From CAWJAP01 sp963834365 (GTDB taxonomy: Bacteria; Acidobacteriota; Vicinamibacteria; Vicinamibacterales; Vicinamibacteraceae), in the NCBI GenBank assembly GCA_963834365.1, contig CAWIBS010000030.1, forward strand, positions 1-64,000: a stretch of DNA of 64,000 bases, written 5' to 3'. The notes below the pieces were generated by a model, which saw only the letters and a list, made by a program, of their open reading frames with translations, was not told the DNA's origin and searched no databases. Position numbers and translations under genes: made by a program. Positions 47,980-56,606 of this stretch are shown here, piece by piece; position 1 is the first letter of the stretch, and the number at the start of each line of letters is the position of its first letter.

Positions 47980-48397
47980 CTACCCCCGGTGGACCTTGAA
48001 CGAGATGTCGAGCGTGATGTCCTGCCGCATCGAGTTCCACACCGAACAGTACCTTCTCGCGCGACAACGCGATCGCCCGCGACACCACGTCGTCGGACGC
48101 CGGGCCGTTCACATCGACGTGCAGATCGATGGCGACGAACCGGCCCGGATGCCCCGCCGCCCGCCGGCCCGTCAGCGCAACCCGGACCGCCGTTGCCGGA
48201 ACCCGCGACCGCTCGAGGAAGTGGACGACGTCCATCCCCATGCACCCGGCCAGCGCAAACGCCAGCGCCTGCATCGGCGACGGACCCGCGGCGCCGGCGC
48301 TGTCCACGATCGCCGTGGCCTCTCCCGACCGCGCCGTGAACCGGAGATCGCCCGTCCACGTCAGTTCACACGTGAGTGGCGGGCGTTCCTCGGTCAT
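47980..48397 (-). CDS. OsmC family peroxiredoxin-like protein (frameshifted)
   Basis: The protein begins MTEERPPLTCELTWTGDL and has SPMQALAFALAGCMGMDVV, the first OsmC cysteine. Removing one g near 48054 gives REKYCSVWNSMRQDI, the second conserved cysteine motif, and a stop at 47980. OsmC/Ohr proteins reduce organic hydroperoxides with these two cysteines, in the cytoplasm. Length about 138 residues. It is divergent from the FHA gene across a heptamer array. Confidence 0.85.
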
Positions 48398-48408
48398 GGT
48401 CGATATTG

Positions 48409-48476
48409 TAGAACCCTGAGCCCCGTGAGCCATGAGCCCCGAGCGTTCAGCCCTGGGCCTCGAGCCTTGAGCCTAC
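48409..48476. repeat. Heptamer array (CCTTGAG/CCCTGAG units)
   Basis: Units CCCTGAG, CCATGAG, CCCCGAG, CCCTGGG, CCTCGAG, CCTTGAG run with period seven in the gap between the divergent OsmC and FHA genes. It is a different unit type from the GGTC and GGGCTAC arrays. Confidence 0.85.
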
Positions 48477-48486
48477 AATATTCACG

Positions 48487-49326
48487 ATGACCGGCCGGGA
48501 CATCATCGACGAGCTCGTGGAACGCATGCGCGCCGAGGCCGAACCACTCCGGTACACCGCACTCGCCCATGCCGTCTACCGGGTCTTTCTGCACCGGGAG
48601 GACTACGATCGGCTCTCGCCCGCTCGTCGGACGCTCGTCGAGGAAGCCAGCCGGGCGCTGGACGAGGAGCTCGAGAGGCTGAACGCGTCGCGGCTGCCGG
48701 CGGTCGATCAATGGGGACGCCTCGTTCGTGCCGCGAGCCGGTTGGTGAGGGCGCCGGAGCCGCCGCTTCGCCGCCCGCCCGGCGGCTGGATCATCGAGCT
48801 CCATCCGGACGAAGACGAGGACCTCGTACCCGGCCACTTTCGCATCACGTCGGAGCTGGCGCTGCCGGCGCCGGCGCCAGGACTGGGCGGCGACCCGACG
48901 CACCGCGTCCAGCCTGTGGGCGGTGACGCCACACGCCGGACGAGTCCGGCACCCGCGGACGCACCGCGGGGGCCGGCATGGGCAGAGCTCACATACCGCG
49001 ACAACCTCGGGCGGGAACACACGGCGCGGCTCGAGCGGGACGAGGTCCGCATCGGCCGCGGCGGACGCGATGCGCCCGTGGACGTGGCGATCGAGGGGCC
49101 GGAAGACGTCTCGCGCGTGCACGCGCAGATCCGGCGCGACGGCACGGGTGCGATCTTCATCAAGGACGTGAGCCGCTTCGGCACGACCATCGACAACGAT
49201 CGCGTGCCGCCGAGCCTCGACGCCGCCGGTCACGACGCCGATCGCTGGGTGCCCGTTCGCGCGCCGGCCCGGATTGGTCTCGCTGGCGTCATCGTCGTGC
49301 ATTTCAAACTGCTGGCGTCCCAATGA
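48487..49326 (+). CDS. FHA-domain protein, first gene of the kinase/cell-wall operon
   Basis: The 279-residue protein has an N-terminal helical part (about 1-75, MTGRDIIDELVERMRAEAEP), a Pro/Ala-rich linker and a C-terminal FHA domain: RLERDEVRIGRGGRDAPVDV, EDVSRVHAQIRR and SRFGTTIDNDRV contain the RG...S..H and N/T motifs that bind phosphothreonine. It would recognise substrates of the kinase encoded three genes on. It overlaps the next small gene by ATGA. Confidence 0.85.
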   Translation: MTGRDIIDELVERMRAEAEPLRYTALAHAVYRVFLHREDYDRLSPARRTLVEEASRALDEELERLNASRLPAVDQWGRLVRAASRLVRAPEPPLRRPPGGWIIELHPDEDEDLVPGHFRITSELALPAPAPGLGGDPTHRVQPVGGDATRRTSPAPADAPRGPAWAELTYRDNLGREHTARLERDEVRIGRGGRDAPVDVAIEGPEDVSRVHAQIRRDGTGAIFIKDVSRFGTTIDNDRVPPSLDAAGHDADRWVPVRAPARIGLAGVIVVHFKLLASQ

Positions 49327-49421
49327 CCGCCCTCGACGGCGTCCGGATCGCGGTTGTCGCAGGCGTGGCGCTGTTTGCCGGACTCGCGGCGTGGCTGACA
49401 CGGCTGGATCGACGGTCATGA
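49323..49421 (+). CDS. 32-residue single-pass membrane microprotein
   Basis: ATG 49323 overlaps the FHA stop (ATGA) and its own stop overlaps the PP2C start (ATGA). The sequence MTALDGVRIAVVAGVALFAGL plus AAWLTRLDRRS is one hydrophobic helix with a basic end. The two coupled overlaps and operon position support it as a real gene. It is too short for domain analysis; it may anchor or regulate one of the neighbouring membrane proteins. Confidence 0.65.
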   Translation: MTALDGVRIAVVAGVALFAGLAAWLTRLDRRS

Positions 49422-51097
49422 CCGAACGACGTCGCGCCGCCGGAGACACCCATCCCGGGCTGCTGCGCTCGAACAACGAGGATCGCTTCTTCTTCGACGA
49501 TCCGCGCGGACTCTACTGCGTCATCGACGGCGTCGGCGGGCACAACGCCGGCGAACGCGCGGCCGAGATCGCCGCCGCCACCATCCGGACGGCGCTTCAC
49601 GGAACGGCAGCCCTGGCCGATGCCCGTCTGCGCGACGCGCTGACGCGAGCCAACGAGGCCATCTTCGACGCCGCCGGCCGCGACGCGGCGCTCACAGGCA
49701 TGGCCTGCGTGGCGACGCTGGCCGTGGTCGAGCACGGGCGCTGCCGCTTCGTGCACGTCGGCGACACGCGCTTGTACAAGATTCATGGTGGGCGGATCAC
49801 CAAGCTGACGCACGACCATTCACCCGTGGGCGAGCTCGAGGACACCGGATCGCTGTCCGAGGTGGACGCCATGCGGCACCCGCGGCGCAACGAGATCTAT
49901 CGCGACCTCGGGTCGAACCGGTTCGATGGCCAGAGCGCCATCGAGAGCGGTGAGGTGGCGTTCGAGCACGATGCGGCGCTCGTGCTCTGCAGTGACGGGC
50001 TCTCGGACCAGGTCTCGTCGGGATCGGTGCGCCGCATCGTCGAAGCCTTCGCCGGATCCCCGGCGCTGGCGGTGCAGGAGCTCATCACCGCCGCGAACGA
50101 CGCCGGCGGGAAGGACAACGTCACCGCGCTCGTCGTCGAGGGCGAGGCGTTCGCCGCCGCCATCAAGTCGCGGTCGCGGTCCGGCGTCCCGGCACCCGTG
50201 TCCGAGTTGAAGACGCCCGAGATGCCGATGCTCAGCGCACCGCGAACGTTCGATCGGGCGGCACCGCCAGCGTCCGCGGGCTGGACGCGTGCGGCCGCGG
50301 GCCTGATCGCAGGATTGGCCCTCGGCGCGGTGGGCGGGGCGGCAGCCGAGCGATTCGGTCTGTGGCAGCAGACGCTCGATCGAATCCAGGGCACGCGCGC
50401 CCCCAGGAGCTGGCACGTCGGGCTTCAGCCGTCGGCGGATTTCGCCACCATCGGCGAGGCGGTCGGATCGGCGCGGTCCGGTGACACCGTTGTCGTCGGA
50501 CCCGGCGAATACCGCGAGGCCGTGATGTTCAAGAGCGGGGTGTCGATAGACGGATCGCTCGGCAGCGTGCTCAAACCTCCTCTCGGCGCTCCGGCCGGCT
50601 GGACGGCGGTGAGCGTGAGCGGCGTGACGTCCGGGCGGTTGAGCGGGCTCGCCATCGCCGGCACCGCCGAGCAGCCGGTTGGCACGGGGGTGCTGGTGGA
50701 TCGCTCGTCGATCGTCATCGAGGGCATCGAGATCTCGGGCGCCACGACTGCGGGCGTCGCCTTCGGCCCCGGCGGACAGCCGGTCCTGCGACAGAGCTGG
50801 CTCCACGACAACAGCGGCCCCGGTGTGGTGATTCGGGCGCACGCGGAACCGCGGCTCGAACAGAACGTCATTCTCCACAGCGGCCCCGCAGGCAGCCCCT
50901 CCGTCCCGGCTGTCCTCGTCGAGCCCGGCGCCCGTCCGACGCTGGTTGCCAACGGCTTGTCCGGCCTGGGCGGACCGGCGGTGGCGGGGTGGCCGACGTC
51001 GGGCCTGGCGGAGCTGGTGCGGCAGAACGTGATCAGCCCGAATCCGATGGCCGTGATGCAGCCGCGTGTGGACGGGCGGCGCCGGACGGTCCCATGA
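49418..51097 (+). CDS. PP2C-type Ser/Thr phosphatase fused to an extracytoplasmic beta-helix
   Basis: Residues 1-245 are a complete PP2C/PstP-type phosphatase: SNNEDRFFFDD with D22, VIDGVGGHNAG with D38, VHVGDTRLYKI, LVLCSDGLSD with D193 and GGKDNVTALVV with D233, all metal-binding positions kept. After a linker, a membrane helix follows at about 290-310 (RAAAGLIAGLALGAVGGAAA), and residues about 330-545 are a right-handed parallel beta-helix built of short strands (SGDTVVVGPGEYREAV, LRQSWLHDNSGPGVVIRAH). The helix part would face the periplasm. It removes phosphates placed by the kinase that follows (ATGA overlap). In PstP the outside part is short, so the beta-helix is unusual. Confidence 0.88.
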   Translation: MTERRRAAGDTHPGLLRSNNEDRFFFDDPRGLYCVIDGVGGHNAGERAAEIAAATIRTALHGTAALADARLRDALTRANEAIFDAAGRDAALTGMACVATLAVVEHGRCRFVHVGDTRLYKIHGGRITKLTHDHSPVGELEDTGSLSEVDAMRHPRRNEIYRDLGSNRFDGQSAIESGEVAFEHDAALVLCSDGLSDQVSSGSVRRIVEAFAGSPALAVQELITAANDAGGKDNVTALVVEGEAFAAAIKSRSRSGVPAPVSELKTPEMPMLSAPRTFDRAAPPASAGWTRAAAGLIAGLALGAVGGAAAERFGLWQQTLDRIQGTRAPRSWHVGLQPSADFATIGEAVGSARSGDTVVVGPGEYREAVMFKSGVSIDGSLGSVLKPPLGAPAGWTAVSVSGVTSGRLSGLAIAGTAEQPVGTGVLVDRSSIVIEGIEISGATTAGVAFGPGGQPVLRQSWLHDNSGPGVVIRAHAEPRLEQNVILHSGPAGSPSVPAVLVEPGARPTLVANGLSGLGGPAVAGWPTSGLAELVRQNVISPNPMAVMQPRVDGRRRTVP

Positions 51098-52965
51098 CTC
51101 CGCTGCCCGACTACGAGGATCTGGAGCTGCTCGGCGGCGGAATGAGCCGTGTCTATCGCGCGACGCGGCAGGCGGATGGCCGCGTCATCGCGCTCAAGTC
51201 GGTCGGTCTCTCGTCGGACGAGGTCGTGCGGGCCGAGCAGCGAGGGGCGGAACTGCAGCGTCAGTTCCACGTCGTCGAAGCGCGGGTGCCCGACGTCTAC
51301 GCCGTGCACCAGCGGCAGGGCCAGCTCCTCATCGAGATGGAGTACGTGGACGGACAGGATCTGTCCGCGCTCATCCATTCGAACGCGCGGCTGTCCTGCG
51401 GTGACGCGGCGCGGATCGCGTCGGGCCTCGCCGACGTCCTCGACCGCGCGCACTCCTTCACCGCGTCGTTCGGCGAGGAAACCTACCTTGGCATCGTCCA
51501 CGGCGATCTCAAGCCGAGGAACGTGCGCGTGGTCGATGGCAGCGCATCGCTCGAGACACGGATTCGAGTCCTCGATTTCGGCGTCGCCAAGGGTATTCGC
51601 GGCGCGGCCGGTGAAACGCGAAACGTGTTCGGCAGCGCTGCCTACATGTCGCCGGAGCGGCTGCGCGACGGAACGGTCAGCCCGTCGAGCGACTGCTGGT
51701 CCCTCGGCATCGTGCTGTACGAGATGCTGGCGGGCGAAGCGCCGTTCCGCGGATCCGAGCGCGAGGTGCTGCACCAGATCGAGACGCTGGCGCCGGTCTT
51801 CCCGCCCGATTGTCCCGACGACCTCTCGGCAATCTGCCGCCGCTTGCTCGCCGACGACCCGCGGGAGCGCCTTTCGGCGGCGGCGGCGCGGGACGAGCTC
51901 GCACGGTGGCTCGACGGGACGCGGCGGACCAGCCCCGTTCCTCCCATTCCCTGGACCCCGCCCCGCGTCGAGTCCGCGCCGGCGTCGGAGTTGTCGGTCC
52001 CCACCCGCCGGACCTCTCCGACACCGGCCGCGCGCAAACCCCGGTGGCTTCGCCGGGCACTCGTTGCCGGGTTGGCGCTCTGGGTCGTGTGGAACGCGGG
52101 CCGTGAAATCCGGGTCTGGCAGGAGTCTGGCACACTCGGCCGCCGCGTCTATGCCGCCGAGCCCGATGCGCTGGACGGCATGTGGCGCACCTACGTGGCG
52201 CTCGACGAGCGCAGTGCTTGGCGGGTGGGTATCTGGCCGGCGCGGACACCCCTGCGGACCGCGCTCGTCCAGCATGTCGATCGGGTCATCGCCGATTTCC
52301 GTCGCCCCGAGCCGACCGTGCGTGAGGCGCAGTGGAAGCAGGCGCGCGGCTGGGCGGCGTCGGCACTGGAGCTTGGCGGCGACGAGCGCGTGCGCGCGCG
52401 GTTCCTGGTCTGCGACGGGCACGTCAAGCGGATCGACGGTGACGCGTCGCAGCGGCGGGGACAGGCCGATCGGGCTCGCCGGCTGCTCAACGACGCGATC
52501 AGCCAGTTCGAGGAGGCGGCGCGGCTCGACCGCGCATCGGTCGATCCGTGGATGGGCCTGCTGCGTATCTACAGCGCGACGCGCCAGGATGCCGGCGCGG
52601 CCCAGAAGGTGCTCAACGAAGCCGTGCGTCGCGGGTATACGACGGCGCCGAGGGACTACGTGCTGATCGGCGACGCCACCCGCGCGCAGGCCGAGAACAT
52701 GGAGCACGAGTGTGGCGGCCTCCGGACGGCCGATCTCGAGCGCGACTGCCTGAAGAAGACGCGCGACGAGTTCACGCGCGCCGTCGAATGGTACGAAAAA
52801 GCCGTGAGCCATCCGGCCGCGCCGAAGGGCCGCTCGGCGGCGGAGCGCGGGCTCGCGCGGGTCGAGGATCGTCTGGCCACGCTCGACCGGTCGCCGTTCC
52901 CGTTCTCAATCCTCGAACCGCTCCTCAAGCAGTCGCTCGAGAGCCGAGCGGACACGTCGCAGTGA
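51094..52965 (+). CDS. Membrane Ser/Thr protein kinase with TPR-like extracytoplasmic part
   Basis: Kinase domain: LLGGGMSRVYRATR, K35 in VIALKSV, VHGDLKPRNVRVV (H136-G-D138, so an HGD in place of HRD), DFG at 161-163 and GSAAYMSPER. It is a non-RD type kinase that may not need loop phosphorylation. A membrane helix lies near 319-336 (RRALVAGLALWVVWNAG). The rest, about 340-623, is helical with TPR-like repeats (RRLLNDAISQFEEAARLDR, DEFTRAVEWYEKAVSHP) and no PASTA domains. It is the partner of the PP2C and FHA proteins beside it and likely acts on the SEDS/PBP protein or its controllers. The stop overlaps the next start by GTGA. Confidence 0.9.
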   Translation: MTPLPDYEDLELLGGGMSRVYRATRQADGRVIALKSVGLSSDEVVRAEQRGAELQRQFHVVEARVPDVYAVHQRQGQLLIEMEYVDGQDLSALIHSNARLSCGDAARIASGLADVLDRAHSFTASFGEETYLGIVHGDLKPRNVRVVDGSASLETRIRVLDFGVAKGIRGAAGETRNVFGSAAYMSPERLRDGTVSPSSDCWSLGIVLYEMLAGEAPFRGSEREVLHQIETLAPVFPPDCPDDLSAICRRLLADDPRERLSAAAARDELARWLDGTRRTSPVPPIPWTPPRVESAPASELSVPTRRTSPTPAARKPRWLRRALVAGLALWVVWNAGREIRVWQESGTLGRRVYAAEPDALDGMWRTYVALDERSAWRVGIWPARTPLRTALVQHVDRVIADFRRPEPTVREAQWKQARGWAASALELGGDERVRARFLVCDGHVKRIDGDASQRRGQADRARRLLNDAISQFEEAARLDRASVDPWMGLLRIYSATRQDAGAAQKVLNEAVRRGYTTAPRDYVLIGDATRAQAENMEHECGGLRTADLERDCLKKTRDEFTRAVEWYEKAVSHPAAPKGRSAAERGLARVEDRLATLDRSPFPFSILEPLLKQSLESRADTSQ

Positions 52966-55900
52966 GTCCGCCGCGCGTGACCTCAGGACCGCAGCCCTCC
53001 CCGGCGACGGGCACCGTGTCCACGCCGGCCAGTCGCGCGGCGCGGCTGGCGCGCGACATCGATGCGCGACAGAGCGGGATCGAGCTGGCGCTGCTGGGCG
53101 TCGCCGCGCTCGTCGTCGGCCTGGCCGTGCTTCATGTGTGGCTGGCGCAGGCACGGCGGGCCGGGGCGGTCGAGGCCGACCTCGCCGCCGGGCGGGCCGT
53201 CATGGTCGGCCCCGGCACGCGGGCAGCGGCGCTGTCGCCGTTGTTGACTTCGATCGAGCGCGACAGCGAGCGCCAGTTCGTCGCCCGCACGATTGCCAGC
53301 GCGCTCACCCCCGGCCACCCGACCGCGATCGATCCCCTGCGGCAGATCGGCGATCTCGCGCGCATACGCATCGCCGCTCGCACGATCGAGGCACGGCGCG
53401 ACGTGCCGGCGCTGAGCGCGCGCCTCCGGACGATGCGCCTGGGCCGGATGAACGTCGATTCCATCCGGGTGCTCGATGCCGACGACCTCCGCGCTCTCCG
53501 CGCGTCGGCCGCAGTCCGCACCGTGGCTGAATTCGGCTGGCGTCTTGTTCTGGCGGCGCTCCTTCTCGTCGCCGCGTTCTTCGCCGCGCACGTGATTCGC
53601 CGGCTGCTGGGCGTCAGCGGCGATGCGGTGATTGTCCCGATCGTGTTCCTTCTCTGTGGCCTCGGGTTCGTCACGATGGCCAGCGTGAACGACGCGGTCC
53701 GCGATCGCCTGCTCTTCGAGCCGTTCGCCTGGGGGTGCGCGCTCGGCGCCCCGCTCCTCGCCGCCGCCAGCGCGGTGGACTTCCGGCGGCTCGGCGTCGA
53801 TCGGCTCGCGTTCGTGTTCCTCGCGGCCGCCCTGCTCGCCTCTGCCCTGCTGCTGACGTTCGGCTCAGGTCCCGGCGCGAGTGGGGTGAAGGTGAACCTG
53901 CTCGGCGTGCAGCCGGTCGAGGCGATCCGCCCGCTGATCGCGCTCTTTCTCGCCGGCTACTTCGCGAGGCGCTGGGAAATGGTCCGCGAGTTGCGCGAGT
54001 CCCGCGTCGCCGGCTCGACGATCCTGCGGCGTGTCTCGCTGCCGCGCTGGACCGACCTGCAGCCGGTCGTCATCGGCATGGCGCTCGTCCTCGTCTTCTT
54101 CTTCCTCCAGCGCGATCTTGGTCCGGCGCTGGTGATGTCGCTCGTCTTTCTCGCGGTCTACAGCATCGCGCGAGACCGCTGGCTGTTCGCGGTCGCCGGC
54201 CTGGCGATCCTCGGGGCCGGGTTCGCGGCCGGATATCTCGCCGGGTACCCGTCCACCGTCGTCAGGCGCGTCGAGATGTGGCGTGCTCCCTGGGACAACG
54301 CGATCAGTGGAGGCGACCAGGTTGCGCACTCGCTGTGGGCGCTGGCGTCGGGCGGGCTGCTTGGCAGCGGCTCCGGCGCGAGCGGGGCGGGCTACATCCC
54401 GACGGGCCAGAACGATCTCGTGCTCGCCAGCCTCGGCGAGGACCTCGGCTTCGTCGGCCTGGCCGCGATCTTCGCGCTGTTCGCCGTCTTCATCGTCCGG
54501 ACGCTTCGACGCGCGCGCGAGACCGACGTCGCGTATGTGGCGTTTCTCATTGCCGGGCTCGTGACCTCGCTCGTCGGGCAGATGCTGCTCATCGCCGCGG
54601 GCCTCCTCGGGCTCGCGCCGCTGTCGGGTGTCGTCACGCCGTTTCTGAGCCTGGGCCGATCGTCGATGCTGTCGAACCTGGCAGTCGTGGGACTGCTGCT
54701 CGCCAGCGTGCGACTTGCCGTGCCCAGCGAGTCGCGGCCCTTCGCGCGACCGATCGGCGTCCTGCGCAACGTCCTGCTGGTGGCGATCCTCGCGCTGGCC
54801 GTTCGCGCCTTCGTCGTGCAGGTGGTGGATCGGAACGAGACGATGGCGCGGCCCGTGAGAACGCGTCAGGCCGACGGCGTGCAGCGCTTCCAGGACAACC
54901 CGCGCCTTCGCGAAGCCGCACAGTGGCTCGCCCGCGGCACGATCTCGGATCGCAACGGCCTTCCGCTCGCGACCAGCGACGGGCGCGAGATCGACAAGGC
55001 ACGCGCCGCGGTCGAGGCTACCGGCGCGCGAATCAGCCTGAACTGTCCCGATCCGAGGGCCCGCTGCTATCCGTGGGGCGGCGTGACCTTCGCCATCCTG
55101 GGCGACGGCGTGACCCGCGCCAACTGGGCGGCCAGCAACACCGATTACGTCGAGCGGCGACTCGACGAGCATCTTCGTGGCTTCGGCTCGCGGACGGTCG
55201 CCGGTGAACGGCTCCCCGACTACGCCTCGCTCATCCCGCTCTGGGATCACCGGAACGACCTGTCGCACCCGGCAGCCAGGCGTCTCTTCGAGCGTGTCGG
55301 TGACGCCAGGCTGACGATCGATGCGCGGCTGCAGTGGCAGATCGGGCGTCTGCTGGAGGCCCGGCTCGCCAAGCTGAATCTCAGCCGCGGTGCGGTCGTG
55401 GTGATCGACGGGACGTCGGGCGACGTGCTCGCGTCGGTGAGCCACCCCTGGCCGCTTCCGATCCGAGGCCGCGTGCGCGTCGGCGACATCCTGCCCGCCG
55501 ACTCGCCGGCGCTGCTCGATCGTGCGAGGTTCGGGCAGTATCCACCGGGCTCCACCTTCAAGCTCGTGACGGCTGCGGCGGCCTTGCGTGCACCGGGCCG
55601 GCTCGAAGAGCGGACGTTCATGTGCCGCAACCTCCCGGATGGCCGCGTCGGGCAGAACCTTGCGGGCTGGCGGCGTCCGGTGCGCGACGATCCCGCGGAT
55701 CGCTCGCCGCATGGCCACGTCGCCTTCGACGAAGGGATCGTCGTCTCGTGTAATGCATACTTTGCGCAGCTCGGGCTGGCCGTCGGCGCCCGCCCCCTGC
55801 GTGAAGCAGCCGCACAGTTCGAGGTGCAGACTGCGGTGCCGGACACGGTCGAGCGGCTGCGCGGGCAGCTTCCGTGGGCCTCGTACGGCCAGGGAGAAGT

Positions 55901-56330
55901 CGTCGCGTCTCCCTTTCGCATGGCTCGCGTTGCCGCGACGTTCGGGGCGTCGGGGATCATGCCGCACGGTCAGGTGATCGCTGCGCCTGCCGAGGCCGAC
56001 TCCAGTGGGACGCGGCGGATCCTCATCCCCGCGCAGGCGGAGCGGGTGGCGCAGGCGATGCGGCAGGTCGTCCTGCGTGGAACGGCGCGCAGCCTGCTGA
56101 CCACGATGGGGTCGGACGGTGGCGACATCGCCGGCAAGACGGGCACGGCCGAAGTGGCGGGGGCACGCTCGCACGCGTGGTTCGTTGGCTTCGCGCCAGC
56201 CAGCGCCGGGGCGGAGCGGCGCATCGCGTTCGCGGTGCTGATCGAAAACGGCGGATACGGCGGCGACGCGGCGGTGCCCCTCGCCGGCGACATCGTCACC
56301 GCCGCTCGCAAGCTGGGGGTGATCAAGTGA
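52962..56330 (+). CDS. RodA/FtsW (SEDS) polymerase fused to PBP2-type transpeptidase
   Basis: GTG 52962 opens a 1122-residue protein. An N-terminal helix (about 40-60) and a periplasmic region lead to a SEDS domain (about 180-640) with about ten helices; the conserved loop SGGDQVAHSLWALASGGLLG and PTGQNDLVLASLGEDLGF (D485) correspond to the SEDS signature and an essential acidic position. Then comes a class B PBP with S864-T-F-K (YPPGSTFKLV), S929-C-N931 and K1059-T-G motifs, all intact. SEDS proteins polymerise lipid II; the PBP cross-links. Actinobacteria and most others encode them separately (RodA-PbpA). In M. tuberculosis the pair lies beside PstP, PknA/B and FhaA/B. No frameshift is found in the 3.4 kb. 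Confidence 0.93.
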   Translation: MSPPRVTSGPQPSPATGTVSTPASRAARLARDIDARQSGIELALLGVAALVVGLAVLHVWLAQARRAGAVEADLAAGRAVMVGPGTRAAALSPLLTSIERDSERQFVARTIASALTPGHPTAIDPLRQIGDLARIRIAARTIEARRDVPALSARLRTMRLGRMNVDSIRVLDADDLRALRASAAVRTVAEFGWRLVLAALLLVAAFFAAHVIRRLLGVSGDAVIVPIVFLLCGLGFVTMASVNDAVRDRLLFEPFAWGCALGAPLLAAASAVDFRRLGVDRLAFVFLAAALLASALLLTFGSGPGASGVKVNLLGVQPVEAIRPLIALFLAGYFARRWEMVRELRESRVAGSTILRRVSLPRWTDLQPVVIGMALVLVFFFLQRDLGPALVMSLVFLAVYSIARDRWLFAVAGLAILGAGFAAGYLAGYPSTVVRRVEMWRAPWDNAISGGDQVAHSLWALASGGLLGSGSGASGAGYIPTGQNDLVLASLGEDLGFVGLAAIFALFAVFIVRTLRRARETDVAYVAFLIAGLVTSLVGQMLLIAAGLLGLAPLSGVVTPFLSLGRSSMLSNLAVVGLLLASVRLAVPSESRPFARPIGVLRNVLLVAILALAVRAFVVQVVDRNETMARPVRTRQADGVQRFQDNPRLREAAQWLARGTISDRNGLPLATSDGREIDKARAAVEATGARISLNCPDPRARCYPWGGVTFAILGDGVTRANWAASNTDYVERRLDEHLRGFGSRTVAGERLPDYASLIPLWDHRNDLSHPAARRLFERVGDARLTIDARLQWQIGRLLEARLAKLNLSRGAVVVIDGTSGDVLASVSHPWPLPIRGRVRVGDILPADSPALLDRARFGQYPPGSTFKLVTAAAALRAPGRLEERTFMCRNLPDGRVGQNLAGWRRPVRDDPADRSPHGHVAFDEGIVVSCNAYFAQLGLAVGARPLREAAAQFEVQTAVPDTVERLRGQLPWASYGQGEVVASPFRMARVAATFGASGIMPHGQVIAAPAEADSSGTRRILIPAQAERVAQAMRQVVLRGTARSLLTTMGSDGGDIAGKTGTAEVAGARSHAWFVGFAPASAGAERRIAFAVLIENGGYGGDAAVPLAGDIVTAARKLGVIK

Positions 56331-56520
56331 TGGGCTACGGGCTACGGACTACGGGCTACGGGACTTGTGGAGAATTCTGCCGGGGCCTGCAGCCCACGGT
56401 CTGTAGTCGGTCGTTGGTCGTTGGTCTTTGGTCGTTGGTCTTTGCCGGTCGCTTGGTGCCGGCTCGCCGTGGTCGTTGGTCTTCGGCCTGGCCTCGCTGG
56501 TCCTTTGGCCTCGGCCTGGC
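56331..56520. repeat. Heptamer array starting at the SEDS-PBP stop (GGGCTAC then GGTCGTT)
   Basis: Right after the TGA of the SEDS-PBP gene, GGGCTAC/GGACTAC units (56334-56360) lead, after a 40-base gap, to GGTCGTT/GGTCTTT/GGTCTTC units (about 56408-56490) and a degenerate end. It fills most of the gap to the FhaA-like gene. Orientation relative to transcription is opposite to that of the array at 10749-10918. Confidence 0.9.
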
Positions 56521-56606
56521 CATCATTGTCAACATGTGAACTCTGGGCTTGTCATCTTGTCTGATTTGGTCCGCTTGTCGTCTGTCTGTGGCGTTGAGAG
56601 AGTGCT

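Noticed and set aside
53865..56174. Minus-strand open frame of 769 codons inside the SEDS-PBP gene
   Set aside because: It is antisense to a gene with intact SEDS and PBP motifs, and its composition (Arg/Asp/His-rich) is that of a shadow.
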